This document shows, piece by piece, positions 53,121-62,645 of a stretch of 64,000 bases of DNA. This stretch comes from Rhodospirillaceae bacterium (lineage in GTDB: Bacteria > Pseudomonadota > Alphaproteobacteria > UBA6615): positions 1 through 64,000 of the forward strand of contig PBPM01000109.1 of NCBI GenBank assembly GCA_002724635.1, read 5' to 3'. The notes below the pieces were generated by a model, which did no database searches, was not told the DNA's origin, and saw only the letters and a list, made by a program, of their open reading frames with translations. Each line of letters opens with the position of its first letter. The stretch's first letter is position 1. Position numbers and translations under genes: made by a program.

Positions 53121-53575
53121 GCCGCGTCCTCCGGCGGCCGGCGGCGCAGGAATGTCGTCGTGACATAGCGCGAGACCTCCTGTTCGCCGACGCGGGTCGC
53201 GAGACAGACGCGAATGATACCCCGGTCCGGTCGTGATTTCGACGCGCGCAGTTCGACCACCTCGGCGGTGGTGTGGAGCGTGTCACCCGGTCGCACCGGG
53301 GCCGACCAGCTGACTTCGTCCATACCCGGACCGCCGAGCCCGTTTTCCTTGAACAGGCCGAGCCGTACGAACTGAGCAAACGCCAACCCGATCGTCTGGT
53401 GTCCACTCGCGATCAGGCCGCCGTAGAAGCTGTCCTTCGCAGCGACGGGATCGGTGTGAAAGATCTGCGGGTCGTACTTCTCGGCAAACTCAATGATGGA
53501 TTCTTCCGAGACCGTGACCGGCTCGGTCTCGAACACCTCGCCGAGGGTGTAATCATCCCAGTAGCGCGCTGTCAT
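53117..53575 (-). CDS. MaoC-like hotdog dehydratase/hydratase, first of a pair
   Basis: The 152-residue protein shares layout and motifs with its downstream paralogue: FAEKYDPQIFHTDPVAAKDS and GLGGPGMDEVSWSAPVRPGDTL. Both keep the Asp/His pair, so neither is an obvious inactive subunit. The 4-base overlap implies 1:1 translation. Upstream lies a decayed Ada/Ogt gene on the same strand. Confidence 0.87.
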   Translation of the reverse strand: MTARYWDDYTLGEVFETEPVTVSEESIIEFAEKYDPQIFHTDPVAAKDSFYGGLIASGHQTIGLAFAQFVRLGLFKENGLGGPGMDEVSWSAPVRPGDTLHTTAEVVELRASKSRPDRGIIRVCLATRVGEQEVSRYVTTTFLRRRPPEDAA

Positions 53576-53637
53576 GGGGTCCTTCCCGAAAATTCAGGCG
53601 AGGACCCTACCGCGACGGATCGGTGGAATAAAGTGGG

Positions 53638-53890
53638 TCAGCGCCCGCCATTAGCTAAGGGCGCGTCTGTGCGTGCCGCCGCCCGGGCGAGGATCAGACG
53701 CTTCTGGTCGGGATGCTAGCGATTGCCGCGAATGGTAACGCAGTTGCGGATCATCCGGTGGCAGGGGATCAGCCAAGACACAGTGTTGCTGGCGAAGGCG
53801 CCAATCATGGCCATCTTCCACATACCTCTCATACATCCGCCCGGCGGCCCGTGCGATCAGCATCACACACGGGGTAGCTCGGTGCGAACG
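53638..53890 (-). pseudogene. Decayed Ada/Ogt-type O6-alkylguanine-DNA alkyltransferase, C-terminal part
   Basis: The minus strand encodes FASNTVSWLIPCHRMIRNC, with the PCHR acceptor site of Ogt/Ada proteins in the expected context (AANTVSWLIPCHRVIR), then GNR, a stop, HPDQKRLILARAAARTDAP, matching the YRWG-x-x-RK-x-x-LL-x-E-AA tail with Trp turned to a stop. Upstream in another frame ATPCVMLIARAAGR matches the TYGEIARAIGR segment. So a frameshift and at least one nonsense change disrupt it. The N-terminal part is gone. Confidence 0.75.
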
Positions 53891-53932
53891 GACCTTGGCC
53901 CCACCTGATTCTTGCGGAAAACGGATTCAGGC

Positions 53933-54820
53933 TCAGACACGCTCGCGCTGGACCAGCACCACTCCAGCTAAGATGACCGCTGTGGCAGCAATCAAAGCAG
54001 GGGTCAGCGGCTCGCCGAGAATCACCGGGGCCAATCCTATGCCGATAACCGGCTGCAGCAGCTGTAACGCGCCGATCCGGGCCACGCCGCCATCCGCCAG
54101 AGCCTGGTTCCATAACAGATAGGCGAGAATTGTCGTACCCCATGCCAGCGAACAGATCGCGAGCCAGCCCTCCGCGTCAATCGCCGCCAGGCTCCGCATG
54201 CCCGAATGCAGGGTGACTAGGGGGAGCAGAAAGGCGGCCGCCACTAGCACAGACCACATGGTCACCGTCAGTGCGCCCAGTTCGGCGGTCAGCCGCGCAC
54301 CCGCGACATAGCCCACGACGCCGAGGCCCATTCCGACGAAAACGAGTGCGTCGCCCTGCCAGGAGACGCCGGCGACCGCAAGGCCGAGGGCCTCCCAAAT
54401 CAGCAGGAGCACACCGAGCGACCCGACCAGTACACCGATCCACCACGGCCAGCCCGGCAACCGGCGGTTCAGAACCGCCATGATTGCGCCCGCCATCACG
54501 GCACCCGCCGCGGTGCCGGCGGCCGCGTGCCCCGCGGTGGTAAACTGGACACCCCAGCTGAAAAAGACCGGGAACAGCACTAGGCCGCCCGTGCCGGACA
54601 CGAACACCAGAATCAGCGCGTCCTTACGCAGCGGAATCCGGCATCCGGCTATCACGATAACGAAAGCCGCGATCGGTGCGGCGACAACGGCCCGCAGGGC
54701 ACCCACGGTGATCCCGTCTGCTGTCAGGGTCGCGACTTTGGTGAAAACCGGGGTCACGCCGTAGATGAACACCGCGAGCAACGCAAAGGTGTAGAGCCGT
54801 GTATAGTTGATTTCGGACAT
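53933..54820 (-). CDS. EamA/DMT-family transporter, second of a tandem pair
   Basis: The 295-residue protein has ten predicted membrane helices in two EamA repeats (YGVTPVFTKVATLTADGITVGALRAVVAAP in the first, WGTTILAYLLWNQALADGGVARIGALQLLQPVIG in the second). It starts 17 bases after its paralogue ends. Known members export or import metabolites such as amino acids; the substrate here is unknown. GAGGG precedes the ATG. Confidence 0.88.
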   Translation of the reverse strand: MSEINYTRLYTFALLAVFIYGVTPVFTKVATLTADGITVGALRAVVAAPIAAFVIVIAGCRIPLRKDALILVFVSGTGGLVLFPVFFSWGVQFTTAGHAAAGTAAGAVMAGAIMAVLNRRLPGWPWWIGVLVGSLGVLLLIWEALGLAVAGVSWQGDALVFVGMGLGVVGYVAGARLTAELGALTVTMWSVLVAAAFLLPLVTLHSGMRSLAAIDAEGWLAICSLAWGTTILAYLLWNQALADGGVARIGALQLLQPVIGIGLAPVILGEPLTPALIAATAVILAGVVLVQRERV

Positions 54821-54837
54821 CGGCCCTCGCCACGCTT

Positions 54838-55746
54838 TCAGCGGCGCTGCACGAGCCCAACACCGAAGAGTATGATTACCGTGGCCGTGACGAGCAGCGG
54901 CGTCAATGCTTCATCCAAGAAGATCGCCGCACCTGCAACGCCCACTACCGGCAGAGCGAACTGCCAGACGCTCATGCGACCGATGCCGCCGCGGGATAGG
55001 GCATAAATCCATGTGATGTACGCCACGATCGTTGACCCAGCCGAGAGATAGATGATGGCCGTCCAACCGAGCGGCTCGACCGCAGCCCAGGCCGCTGCAT
55101 CCATGCGCCTAAGGACGAACGGCAACTGGATCAACGAGGCAATAACCACGCTCCACATAGTCACGCCGATCGCCCCGTAGCGCGGTGTCAGCCGGGCACC
55201 GATGACAAAGCTCGTGGCCGCCGAGAATCCACCCGCCGCAGCAAGTAGGTCGCCCTGCCAAGTCGCACCCGCGGAATCCAGCCCCACTGATTCGGTGATC
55301 AGGATCACGGCACCAACGAAGGCCACCGAAACGCCTATCCACCAGCGCGGCGGCGGTAGCTTACGGTTGACCAAGGCCTCAAGAAAGCCAACGAAGACGG
55401 GCGTCGCCGCCGTTACAACGGCAGCATGACCCGCCGATGTCAGTCCTACCCCTAGGGTGAACAGGACCGGGAACCCGATCACGCCACTCACCCCGAAGGC
55501 GAGCACGAGCCACTTGTCCTTGCCGCGCCAGGGCAGCGGACAACGCAGCGCGGCCAAGATCAGAACCGCCAGGGGTAGCGCTGCGACCGTGCGCAGCAGT
55601 GCCAGCGACAGTACATCGACGGATTCGACCCCGAACTTGGTGATTATCGGGGTCCCGCCCCAAGTGAAGACCGTGACAAGCGCCCCGGCGGTCGCGAGCG
55701 AGAAGAACCCGACGACGACGTGCGATGGATTCGAGGACTGTGCCAT
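54838..55746 (-). CDS. EamA/DMT-family transporter, first of a tandem pair
   Basis: The 302-residue protein has the same two-repeat, ten-helix layout (FTWGGTPIITKFGVESVDVLSLALLRTVAALP; SAGSTIVAYITWIYALSRGGIGRMSVWQFALPVVGV). Its start lies four bases after the thiD stop, so it is almost certainly in the thiD transcript. It and the next gene come from a duplication and have diverged well. Function unknown; a link to vitamin transport is only a guess from position. Confidence 0.88.
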   Translation of the reverse strand: MAQSSNPSHVVVGFFSLATAGALVTVFTWGGTPIITKFGVESVDVLSLALLRTVAALPLAVLILAALRCPLPWRGKDKWLVLAFGVSGVIGFPVLFTLGVGLTSAGHAAVVTAATPVFVGFLEALVNRKLPPPRWWIGVSVAFVGAVILITESVGLDSAGATWQGDLLAAAGGFSAATSFVIGARLTPRYGAIGVTMWSVVIASLIQLPFVLRRMDAAAWAAVEPLGWTAIIYLSAGSTIVAYITWIYALSRGGIGRMSVWQFALPVVGVAGAAIFLDEALTPLLVTATVIILFGVGLVQRR

Positions 55747-55750
55747 CGTT

Positions 55751-56560
55751 TCAGAGTGTGAGACGATCAGGGTCGAACGTTACCCCATGATCGAGCGGAC
55801 CATGCCCGTGGCCGTAACCCGGCGCCGCTGCAATCGCCTGGCGAACATACGCCCGCGCGCGCGCCACGGCATCGACAAGCGTCATACCCTGCGCGATTCC
55901 CGCGGCGATCGACGACGCAAGCGTGCAGCCGGTCCCATGAGTGTGGCGCGTATCTATGCGTGTGTCAGCAAACCGGATCGTATCGTGCGGCGTGAAAAGT
56001 AGGTCGACCACGTCTGGGCCATCGATATGCCCGCCCTTCACCAGAACGGCACGCGCACCCATTTCGAGCAGCCGCTCGCCCGCACGGCGCTGTCCAGCTT
56101 CGTCGTCGACGGTGAGGCCAGTCAGCACGGCCGCCTCGGGCGCATTGGGTGTCAGAACCTCGGCGCGCGGTACAATCAAGCCGACCAATGCCGCGCTCGC
56201 GCCTTCGTCGAGCAGGAGTGCGCCACCCTTCGCGACCATGACAGGATCCGAGACCAAGGGCACGTCCGACGCCTTCACCGCCAGCGTCTCGGCCACCGTT
56301 TCAATGACCCCGACACTGTGAAGCATCCCGGTTTTCAGGCAGTCGACGCCTAGGTCGTCAAGCACCACGCGCATCTGCTGCCCGATGAATCCGGTATCGA
56401 CGCCGAAGATGCCGTGTACGCCTTGGCTGTTCTGGGCCGTGAGCGCGGTCACCGCGGTCATTGCAAATCCACCGAGCGCGGTCACCGCCTTGATATCGGC
56501 TTGGATTCCAGCGCCGCCACCGGAATCGGAGCCCGCGACAATAAGTACCCGTCCATCCAT
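55751..56560 (-). CDS. thiD: Hydroxymethylpyrimidine/phosphomethylpyrimidine kinase
   Basis: The ribokinase-fold enzyme phosphorylates HMP and HMP-P in thiamine synthesis. The 269-residue protein has LIVAGSDSGGGAGIQADIKA, TALTAQNSQGVHGI, LKTGMLHS, DPVMVAKGG, and the anion-hole motif HTHGTGCTLASSIAAG with the catalytic Cys. The ATG at 56560 is chosen over the ORF-track start, which lies in glmM. glmM ends 19 bases upstream on the same strand; two EamA genes follow. Confidence 0.94.
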   Translation of the reverse strand: MDGRVLIVAGSDSGGGAGIQADIKAVTALGGFAMTAVTALTAQNSQGVHGIFGVDTGFIGQQMRVVLDDLGVDCLKTGMLHSVGVIETVAETLAVKASDVPLVSDPVMVAKGGALLLDEGASAALVGLIVPRAEVLTPNAPEAAVLTGLTVDDEAGQRRAGERLLEMGARAVLVKGGHIDGPDVVDLLFTPHDTIRFADTRIDTRHTHGTGCTLASSIAAGIAQGMTLVDAVARARAYVRQAIAAAPGYGHGHGPLDHGVTFDPDRLTL

Positions 56561-56579
56561 GACGATGTCCGTCCCAGCG

Positions 56580-57929
56580 CTAGGCGGCCGACGCGTCGGC
56601 AATCGCAATAGCAATATCGTCGACCACCGAGGTTACGACCTGCTGGTCGAGGCCCTCGGCCATAACCCGGATTACCGGCTCGGTCCCCGACTGACGGATC
56701 AGCACCCGGCCATCAACGCCGAGCTTCTTCTCCGCCGCGGCCACCGCGGTCTTGACGCCCGCATGGTCCATGGCCGATGCGCCGTTCGCGGGCACGTTGC
56801 GCAGAAACTGCGGATAGGATTGGAATACATTCGCGAGCACGCTCATCGAGTCGCCGGCCTCTACCAGCGCCGCGAGGACCTGGAGCGCGGCGATCAATCC
56901 GTCGCCGGTGGTCGAATAATCGCTCAAGATGATGTGACCGGACTGCTCGCCGCCGAGATTGTATCCCCCCGCGCGCATCTGCTCGAGCACGTAGCGGTCA
57001 CCGACCTTCGCACGCTCCATATCCAGCCCGATGCCCTGCAAATAGCGTTGGAAACCGAGGTTCGACATTACGGTCGCGACCACCCTATCGCCCTGCAACC
57101 GGCCCGCGGCCCGCCAAGACCGGGCAATCACTGCCATCACTTGGTCGCCATCGATGATCGTGCCATTCTCGTCACACAGGATCACCCTGTCCGCATCCCC
57201 ATCGAGCGCGATCCCCAGATGCGCGCCATGAGCGACCACCTGCTCCTGTAGCATCTGGGTCTCCGTAGCGCCGCAATCGCGGTTGATGTTGGTGCCGTCG
57301 GGATTGATCGCCATCGGGATGACGTTGGCGCCCAGCTCATGAAAAACGCTCGGTGCCACTTTGTAAGCCGCCCCATTGGCGCAATCGACGACAACCTCCA
57401 GACCGTCGAGGCGCAGGCCCCGGGGAAAGGTGTGCTTGACGAATTCTATGTAGCGGCCGGGGGCGTCCTCGAGTCGCCGCGCGCGACCAAGATTCCCGGC
57501 ATCCGCAAGATGGTCGAGCAGGCCGCTCTCGATCAACGCCTCGATCTCCTCCTCGACCGTATCGGACAGCTTGTAGCCGTCCGGGCCAAAAAGCTTGATA
57601 CCATTGTCCTTGTAGGGATTGTGCGAAGCCGACAGCATCACGCCGAGGTCAGCGCGCAGTGTACGGGTCAGCATTGCCACGGCCGGAGTCGGCATCGGAC
57701 CAACCAGCACTACGTCCATCCCCATAGCGGTGAACCCCGCCTGCATTGCAGGTTCCAGCATGTAGTTACTGAGCCGCGTATCCTTGCCGATGATGACCAG
57801 ATGCCTGTGATCGCCCCGGGTGAACCGGTGCCCAGCGGCCATGGCGACGCGCAGCGCTGTCTCGGCGGTCATCGGCTCTTGATTGGCCTTTCCTCGGATG
57901 CCATCGGTGCCGAACAGCTTTCGTACCAT
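56580..57929 (-). CDS. glmM: Phosphoglucosamine mutase
   Basis: It interconverts glucosamine 6- and 1-phosphate for cell-wall precursors. The 449-residue protein starts [14 protein letters not shown], has the phosphoserine loop [19 protein letters not shown], the metal loop DGDADRVI, and the C-terminal [12 protein letters not shown]. folP lies 78 bases upstream and thiD 19 bases downstream on the same strand; ftsH-folP-glmM is a widespread order. Confidence 0.97.
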   Translation of the reverse strand: MVRKLFGTDGIRGKANQEPMTAETALRVAMAAGHRFTRGDHRHLVIIGKDTRLSNYMLEPAMQAGFTAMGMDVVLVGPMPTPAVAMLTRTLRADLGVMLSASHNPYKDNGIKLFGPDGYKLSDTVEEEIEALIESGLLDHLADAGNLGRARRLEDAPGRYIEFVKHTFPRGLRLDGLEVVVDCANGAAYKVAPSVFHELGANVIPMAINPDGTNINRDCGATETQMLQEQVVAHGAHLGIALDGDADRVILCDENGTIIDGDQVMAVIARSWRAAGRLQGDRVVATVMSNLGFQRYLQGIGLDMERAKVGDRYVLEQMRAGGYNLGGEQSGHIILSDYSTTGDGLIAALQVLAALVEAGDSMSVLANVFQSYPQFLRNVPANGASAMDHAGVKTAVAAAEKKLGVDGRVLIRQSGTEPVIRVMAEGLDQQVVTSVVDDIAIAIADASAA

Positions 57930-58007
57930 CTTAAGTTCCCAGACGTGGTCACGTTCCAGACTTATAGCACCCTGCCCGCGACCGTTCGCAATGATCTCAT
58001 GCGTTGC

Positions 58008-59099
58008 TCAAAGGGCGGCCCGCCAGATACCCAAGGCCTGCCGGGTCTCCGCGACGTCATGGACGCGAACGATCTGTGCCCCCCGCGAGACCGCCAGCAG
58101 GGCCGCTGCGATCGAGCCCGGCATCCGCGCCGCGGGATCATCCTCGCCCGTCATCGCACCGATGAAGCTCTTGCGCGATAATCCTACAGCAACCGAACAG
58201 CCGAGACCGTGAAACTGCGCCAAGCCCGCAAGCAGCGCAAGGTTGTGGTCTAAGGTCTTGCCGAAACCAAACCCGGGATCGACCGCAATCCGATCCGGGG
58301 CGATACCCGCCGTGCGGCAAGCATCAATCCGCGCCGCCAATGCATCATGAACCTCGCCCAGCACATCGTCGTAGCGCGGCCCGTCCTGCATGTCGGCGGG
58401 TTGCCCGCGCATATGCACCAGGATAACAGCAGCATCCGACGCGGCAACGACACGCATCGCATCCGGATCGTCGGCGAGCGCACTCACATCGTTGACGAGC
58501 GATACCCCGGCGTCTATCGCCGCACGCATAACCTCGGCACGCCGTGTGTCGATCGACACCGGGACGCCCTCAGCTACGAGCCCGGTGACAACCGGCATCA
58601 CGCGGGCAAGCTCACGAGCGGGGTCCACTGGCGCCGCACCAGGGCGCGTCGACTCTCCGCCTACATCGATGATGTCGGCGCCAGCTGCAATCATCCGGCG
58701 CGCAAACACAATCGCATTTTCCGGCAGGGCATGCGCACCGCCATCGGAGAAGCTATCTGGCGTTACATTGCACACGCCCATGATCCGCGGGCGCGCGCCC
58801 GCCCCGCTGACCGGAAGTGCGGCGAAATTCGGGCGCGGCGCGGACACTCTGGCGATTAGCGCCGCGGGTCCGTCTTCGTCTTCCGATGCCGAGGCGGCCG
58901 CCCAGCACCGCAACGCCGCGGCGGGAAGGAGCGCACCCCCAGCCGCCTCCGACGGCGCGCCCGGACCCGACACCCGCGCATGCGTAAATGCCAACGGCCC
59001 CCCGGCCAGCGCCAGGGCGTTGCCGGCCTCACACAGTTCCACGGCCGCGGTGCCCGACACGAGCCCTACGGGGATAAGGCGGAGACGGCTCAGTACCAT
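58008..59099 (-). CDS. folP: Dihydropteroate synthase with N-terminal extension
   Basis: It joins p-aminobenzoate with hydroxymethyl-dihydropterin diphosphate in folate synthesis. The 363-residue protein has the TIM-barrel motifs IMGVCNVTPDSFSDGG, IIDVGGESTRPGA, DPGFGFGKTLDHNLALL and GLSRKSFIG. About 100 extra N-terminal residues (Ala-rich, with RLRLIPVGLVSGTAAVEL) are typical of alphaproteobacterial FolP and have no known role. The ATG at 59099 is preferred to the TTG four codons earlier. Confidence 0.94.
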   Translation of the reverse strand: MVLSRLRLIPVGLVSGTAAVELCEAGNALALAGGPLAFTHARVSGPGAPSEAAGGALLPAAALRCWAAASASEDEDGPAALIARVSAPRPNFAALPVSGAGARPRIMGVCNVTPDSFSDGGAHALPENAIVFARRMIAAGADIIDVGGESTRPGAAPVDPARELARVMPVVTGLVAEGVPVSIDTRRAEVMRAAIDAGVSLVNDVSALADDPDAMRVVAASDAAVILVHMRGQPADMQDGPRYDDVLGEVHDALAARIDACRTAGIAPDRIAVDPGFGFGKTLDHNLALLAGLAQFHGLGCSVAVGLSRKSFIGAMTGEDDPAARMPGSIAAALLAVSRGAQIVRVHDVAETRQALGIWRAAL

Positions 59100-59197
59100 C
59101 GGAGAATCCAATAGGGGCTCTCACGTCGCCGCGAAAGCCTCCGGGTCTCGTGTCTCGATCGGCCCGCGTGTGAAATTGGCTTGGCCTTCGCGCGCGC

Positions 59198-61126
59198 CTA
59201 GCCCTGGGGCTGGGGCTCCGGCTCCATACCGCCGGTCGGCCGGTCCTTTTTGTTTGCCGTGCCGCTTGTCGGCACCGAGGAGCGAGAACTACCGGTCGAG
59301 TCTTCCTGGTCGTCCGGACGGTCGATGGGTTCGCCGCGCAGCAAGCTGTCGACCTCCTCCGCTGAGAGGGTTTCGTATTCGAGCAGGCCGTTCGAAATCG
59401 TATGCAGATCATCGATCCGCTGGGTTAGGATGCGGATCGCATCGGATTCCGCAGCGTCAATCAACGCCCGAATCTCGTCGTCAATCACCTTAGCTGTCGC
59501 GTCCGACACGTTCTTGTGCTGCGACACGGAATGGCCAAGGAAGACTTCTTCTTGATTATCCTCATAGCGCAATGGGCCGAGCTTCTCGCTGAAGCCATAT
59601 TCGGTGATCATGCGGCGCGCCAAGCTGGTCGCCTCCTTAATGTCATTGCCTGCCCCGGTAGTGACACGTTCCTTACCAAAGATGATCTCCTCGGCCGCAC
59701 GTCCACCGAACATCATAGCCAGCTTGGCCTTCAACTCGTAGATCGAATAGGTGTAGCGGTCGCGCTCGGGCAGCGACATGGTCACGCCGAGTGCGCGGCC
59801 ACGTGGAATGATCGTAACCTTGTGGAGCGGATCGCAACCGTCCATCTCGAGCCCAACCAAGGCATGCCCGGCCTCGTGATAGGCGGTCAGCCGCTTCTCG
59901 TCCTCGGTCATCACCATAGAACGCCGCTCGGCACCCATCAGCACCTTGTCCTTGGCGTCCTCGAACTCGTCCATGGTCACCATGCGCCGGCTCTTGCGTG
60001 CAGCGATCAGCGCCGCCTCGTTGACTAAGTTCGCCAAATCGGCGCCGGAGAAGCCCGGCGTGCCGCGGGCGATGGTCTTGGCCTCCACGTCCGGCGCCAG
60101 CGGCACCTTACGCATGTGCACCTTTAGGATCTTCTCGCGACCGATGATGTCCGGGTTAGGCACGACGACTTGGCGGTCGAACCGACCCGGACGCAGCAGC
60201 GCCGGGTCGAGCACGTCCGGGCGATTGGTGGCCGCCACCAGGATCACGCCCTCGTTGGTCTCAAAACCGTCCATCTCGACCAAAAGCTGGTTCAGTGTCT
60301 GCTCTCGTTCATCATTGCCGCCACCTAGGCCGGCCCCGCGATGGCGGCCGACCGCGTCGAGTTCGTCAATGAAGATAATGCATGGGGCGTTCTTCTTGCC
60401 CTGCTCGAACATGTCGCGGACACGGCTCGCTCCGACGCCAACAAACATCTCGACGAAGTCGGACCCGGAAATCGTGAAGAAGGGAACATTCGCCTCGCCC
60501 GCAATCGCGCGCGCGAGCAGCGTCTTGCCCGTGCCCGGCGGTCCGACTAAGAGCACGCCCTTGGGAATCTGACCGCCGAGTCGCTGGAACTTTTGCGGGT
60601 CGCGCAGGAACTCGACTACCTCCTCGACCTCCTGCTTGGCCTCTTCCACGCCCGCAACGTCCTCGAAGGTAATACGGCCGGTCTTCTCGGTCAGCATCTT
60701 CGCCCTAGACTTGCCGAAGCCCATAGCACGACCAGTGCCACCCTGCATCTGGCGCATGAAGAACACCCAAATGCCGACGATGACAATGAACGGCAGCCAG
60801 CTCAGCAGCGTTCGGACAAGGAAATTCGCCTCTTCCTTCGGCGCGGCCGTGATGCGGACACCATACTCGGATAGGGTCGGGACGAGGTTCGGATCGTCAG
60901 GCGCATAGGTTTTGAACGACGTGCCGTTGCGCAGCGTGCCCTTGATGTCGTTACCCTGAATCGTGACGTCCGCAACCTGGTCTTCCTCGACCTGCGCGAT
61001 GAAATCAGAGAAGGCAAGATTCTGTTCCACACCCTGCCGTCCGGACGTCTGAAAAAGGTTGAACAGCGCCACGACCAGCAATGCAATGATTACCCACAAC
61101 GCTATGTTTCTGCCAAAATTGTTCAC
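59198..61126 (-). CDS. ftsH: ATP-dependent zinc metalloprotease FtsH
   Basis: The membrane-anchored AAA+ protease degrades membrane and regulatory proteins, in relatives including RpoH and LpxC. The 642-residue protein has two N-terminal helices around a periplasmic domain, Walker A GPPGTGKT near 194, [12 protein letters not shown] (Walker B), the [24 protein letters not shown] and the zinc motif HEAGH. The C-terminus is charged and flexible. tilS lies upstream on the same strand with 163 bases between. rpoH is in the same window. Confidence 0.97.
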   Translation of the reverse strand: MNNFGRNIALWVIIALLVVALFNLFQTSGRQGVEQNLAFSDFIAQVEEDQVADVTIQGNDIKGTLRNGTSFKTYAPDDPNLVPTLSEYGVRITAAPKEEANFLVRTLLSWLPFIVIVGIWVFFMRQMQGGTGRAMGFGKSRAKMLTEKTGRITFEDVAGVEEAKQEVEEVVEFLRDPQKFQRLGGQIPKGVLLVGPPGTGKTLLARAIAGEANVPFFTISGSDFVEMFVGVGASRVRDMFEQGKKNAPCIIFIDELDAVGRHRGAGLGGGNDEREQTLNQLLVEMDGFETNEGVILVAATNRPDVLDPALLRPGRFDRQVVVPNPDIIGREKILKVHMRKVPLAPDVEAKTIARGTPGFSGADLANLVNEAALIAARKSRRMVTMDEFEDAKDKVLMGAERRSMVMTEDEKRLTAYHEAGHALVGLEMDGCDPLHKVTIIPRGRALGVTMSLPERDRYTYSIYELKAKLAMMFGGRAAEEIIFGKERVTTGAGNDIKEATSLARRMITEYGFSEKLGPLRYEDNQEEVFLGHSVSQHKNVSDATAKVIDDEIRALIDAAESDAIRILTQRIDDLHTISNGLLEYETLSAEEVDSLLRGEPIDRPDDQEDSTGSSRSSVPTSGTANKKDRPTGGMEPEPQPQG

Positions 61127-61289
61127 AGACCTTCTCCGATCAAACGGTCATCCAGATCAGCGCCACCGACTTCGCCCGGCCTCTGAGCGCGATGACGAAC
61201 TCATTGGAAACCTCAACGCCCTTAAGATGGTGCCCCGGGCGGCCAAGGGCAATGCGAAAATCCAACCGAAAACACGAGTATGATGATTA

Positions 61290-62645
61290 TCAAGACGTTG
61301 CGAAAATCGCTCCTGCGAGTGGAAAAACCGGCGAGAATCGGGCCTGCGGCGTCATTTCATCACCCTCCAGCACCGGCGCCGGCGCACAAACCCGGTATCG
61401 CCCGTCCGAACACAGCGCCGGCAGAGCCATCCAAACATCGTCCGGTACACCCGTATACCCACGAAAATCCAGATGTTCTGGCAATCCCATAGCACGGAAG
61501 TGTCCGGCGGCCCCCAGCTGTGTGCCGGCGGGTACGCCGAGGATGCGAAAACGCCCGTCCCACGGGGTAACGGATTCAAGCGGCTGGCCCGCGGACAGCT
61601 CGCGTGGGGCGGTGATCCCCGCCAGCTCGCGCGCGACCCTGACACGCCCGTCCGGATCCCGCCGCACGGTGCAACCGCCCAGGGTGACACCACCGCGAAT
61701 ATCACCCGTCATCACCAACCTGACGAGCCGGTCTAGCCGTGCACCGCGTGGTGGATAGACGGAACCGCCAATGCAGGTTAGCAGATTGGCGAAGATGCGG
61801 CGGACCACTTCGAAGTCATTTATCGGGCGGAGTATATCTGCCTCGACCCGAGCGTACCCGGCCGGGTGCAGCGCCACCGCGCGCGCACCGAGTCGCGCTA
61901 CTTCGCGTTCCACAGCCTGGCGTTCGGCACCCGCAGCCGAATCCACCCGCGGTGGATCTTTCACCGCACGGATGCGTGCCCGGGCGAAGCGCATATCATA
62001 GTTGCTCGGATCGTCGATCCAAGGTTGGTCATATGCCTCCAGCGTCGCGGTAATTTGTTTCCGAGGAAATGCGAGGAAGGGGCGCAGAACCCGGACATGC
62101 GCCAGCTCGCGCACCGCTGGCATGCCCGCGCGGCCAATAACCCCGCTTGCGCGCGTGCGTCGGATGGCCTGAGTCTCGGCCTGATCGGCGCGGTGATGGC
62201 CGATAAGCAAGTGCAGAATGCCGCGCGTCCGGCAGAAATCTTCGAGTAATTTGTAGCGGGCATCCCGGGCCGCGGCCTCACTCCCGGCCATAACAGGTCC
62301 CTGCGGACCGGGTCTGTCGGCCCATGTCAGTGTGTGATGCGCGATTCCGTACCCAGCGAGCCAACCCGATACTTGGGCCGCTTCGTCAGCGGATTCGGGC
62401 CGCAGGCGATGATCCACGGTGACTCCCACTGCCACGCCGCCGCGCAACGCGGCCCAATGCGCGGCCAGTAAAACCAGCGCTACGCTGTCCCGACCGCCCG
62501 AAACGGCGACGGCGAGAGTTGGGTTGTCTTCGAACGGCGCAAACCGCGCCATCGCAGCGGCAAATGCGTCCCGCCCGATGGGGTTTGCGTCCGTGTGTGG
62601 CTTGGGTCGCGCGGACGCTGCCCGCGCTTGCACGGCTAGGGGCAC
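61290..62645 (-). CDS. tilS: tRNA(Ile)-lysidine synthase
   Basis: It places lysidine at C34 of tRNA-Ile(CAU) so that it reads AUA. The 451-residue protein has the PP-loop AVAVSGGRDSVALVLLAAHW, GVTVDHRLRPES, and HHRADQAETQAIR, the TilS HxxDDxxET-like region. The GTG start overlaps the cpoB stop by ten bases, so translation is coupled. ftsH follows downstream. The second half is poorly conserved, as usual. Confidence 0.92.
   Translation of the reverse strand: MPLAVQARAASARPKPHTDANPIGRDAFAAAMARFAPFEDNPTLAVAVSGGRDSVALVLLAAHWAALRGGVAVGVTVDHRLRPESADEAAQVSGWLAGYGIAHHTLTWADRPGPQGPVMAGSEAAARDARYKLLEDFCRTRGILHLLIGHHRADQAETQAIRRTRASGVIGRAGMPAVRELAHVRVLRPFLAFPRKQITATLEAYDQPWIDDPSNYDMRFARARIRAVKDPPRVDSAAGAERQAVEREVARLGARAVALHPAGYARVEADILRPINDFEVVRRIFANLLTCIGGSVYPPRGARLDRLVRLVMTGDIRGGVTLGGCTVRRDPDGRVRVARELAGITAPRELSAGQPLESVTPWDGRFRILGVPAGTQLGAAGHFRAMGLPEHLDFRGYTGVPDDVWMALPALCSDGRYRVCAPAPVLEGDEMTPQARFSPVFPLAGAIFATS

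Noticed and set aside
58390-59493. 367-codon plus-strand ORF
   Set aside because: Fully antisense to folP and the ftsH end. Its Ser/Ala/Arg-rich sequence reflects mirrored codon bias; no family features are visible.
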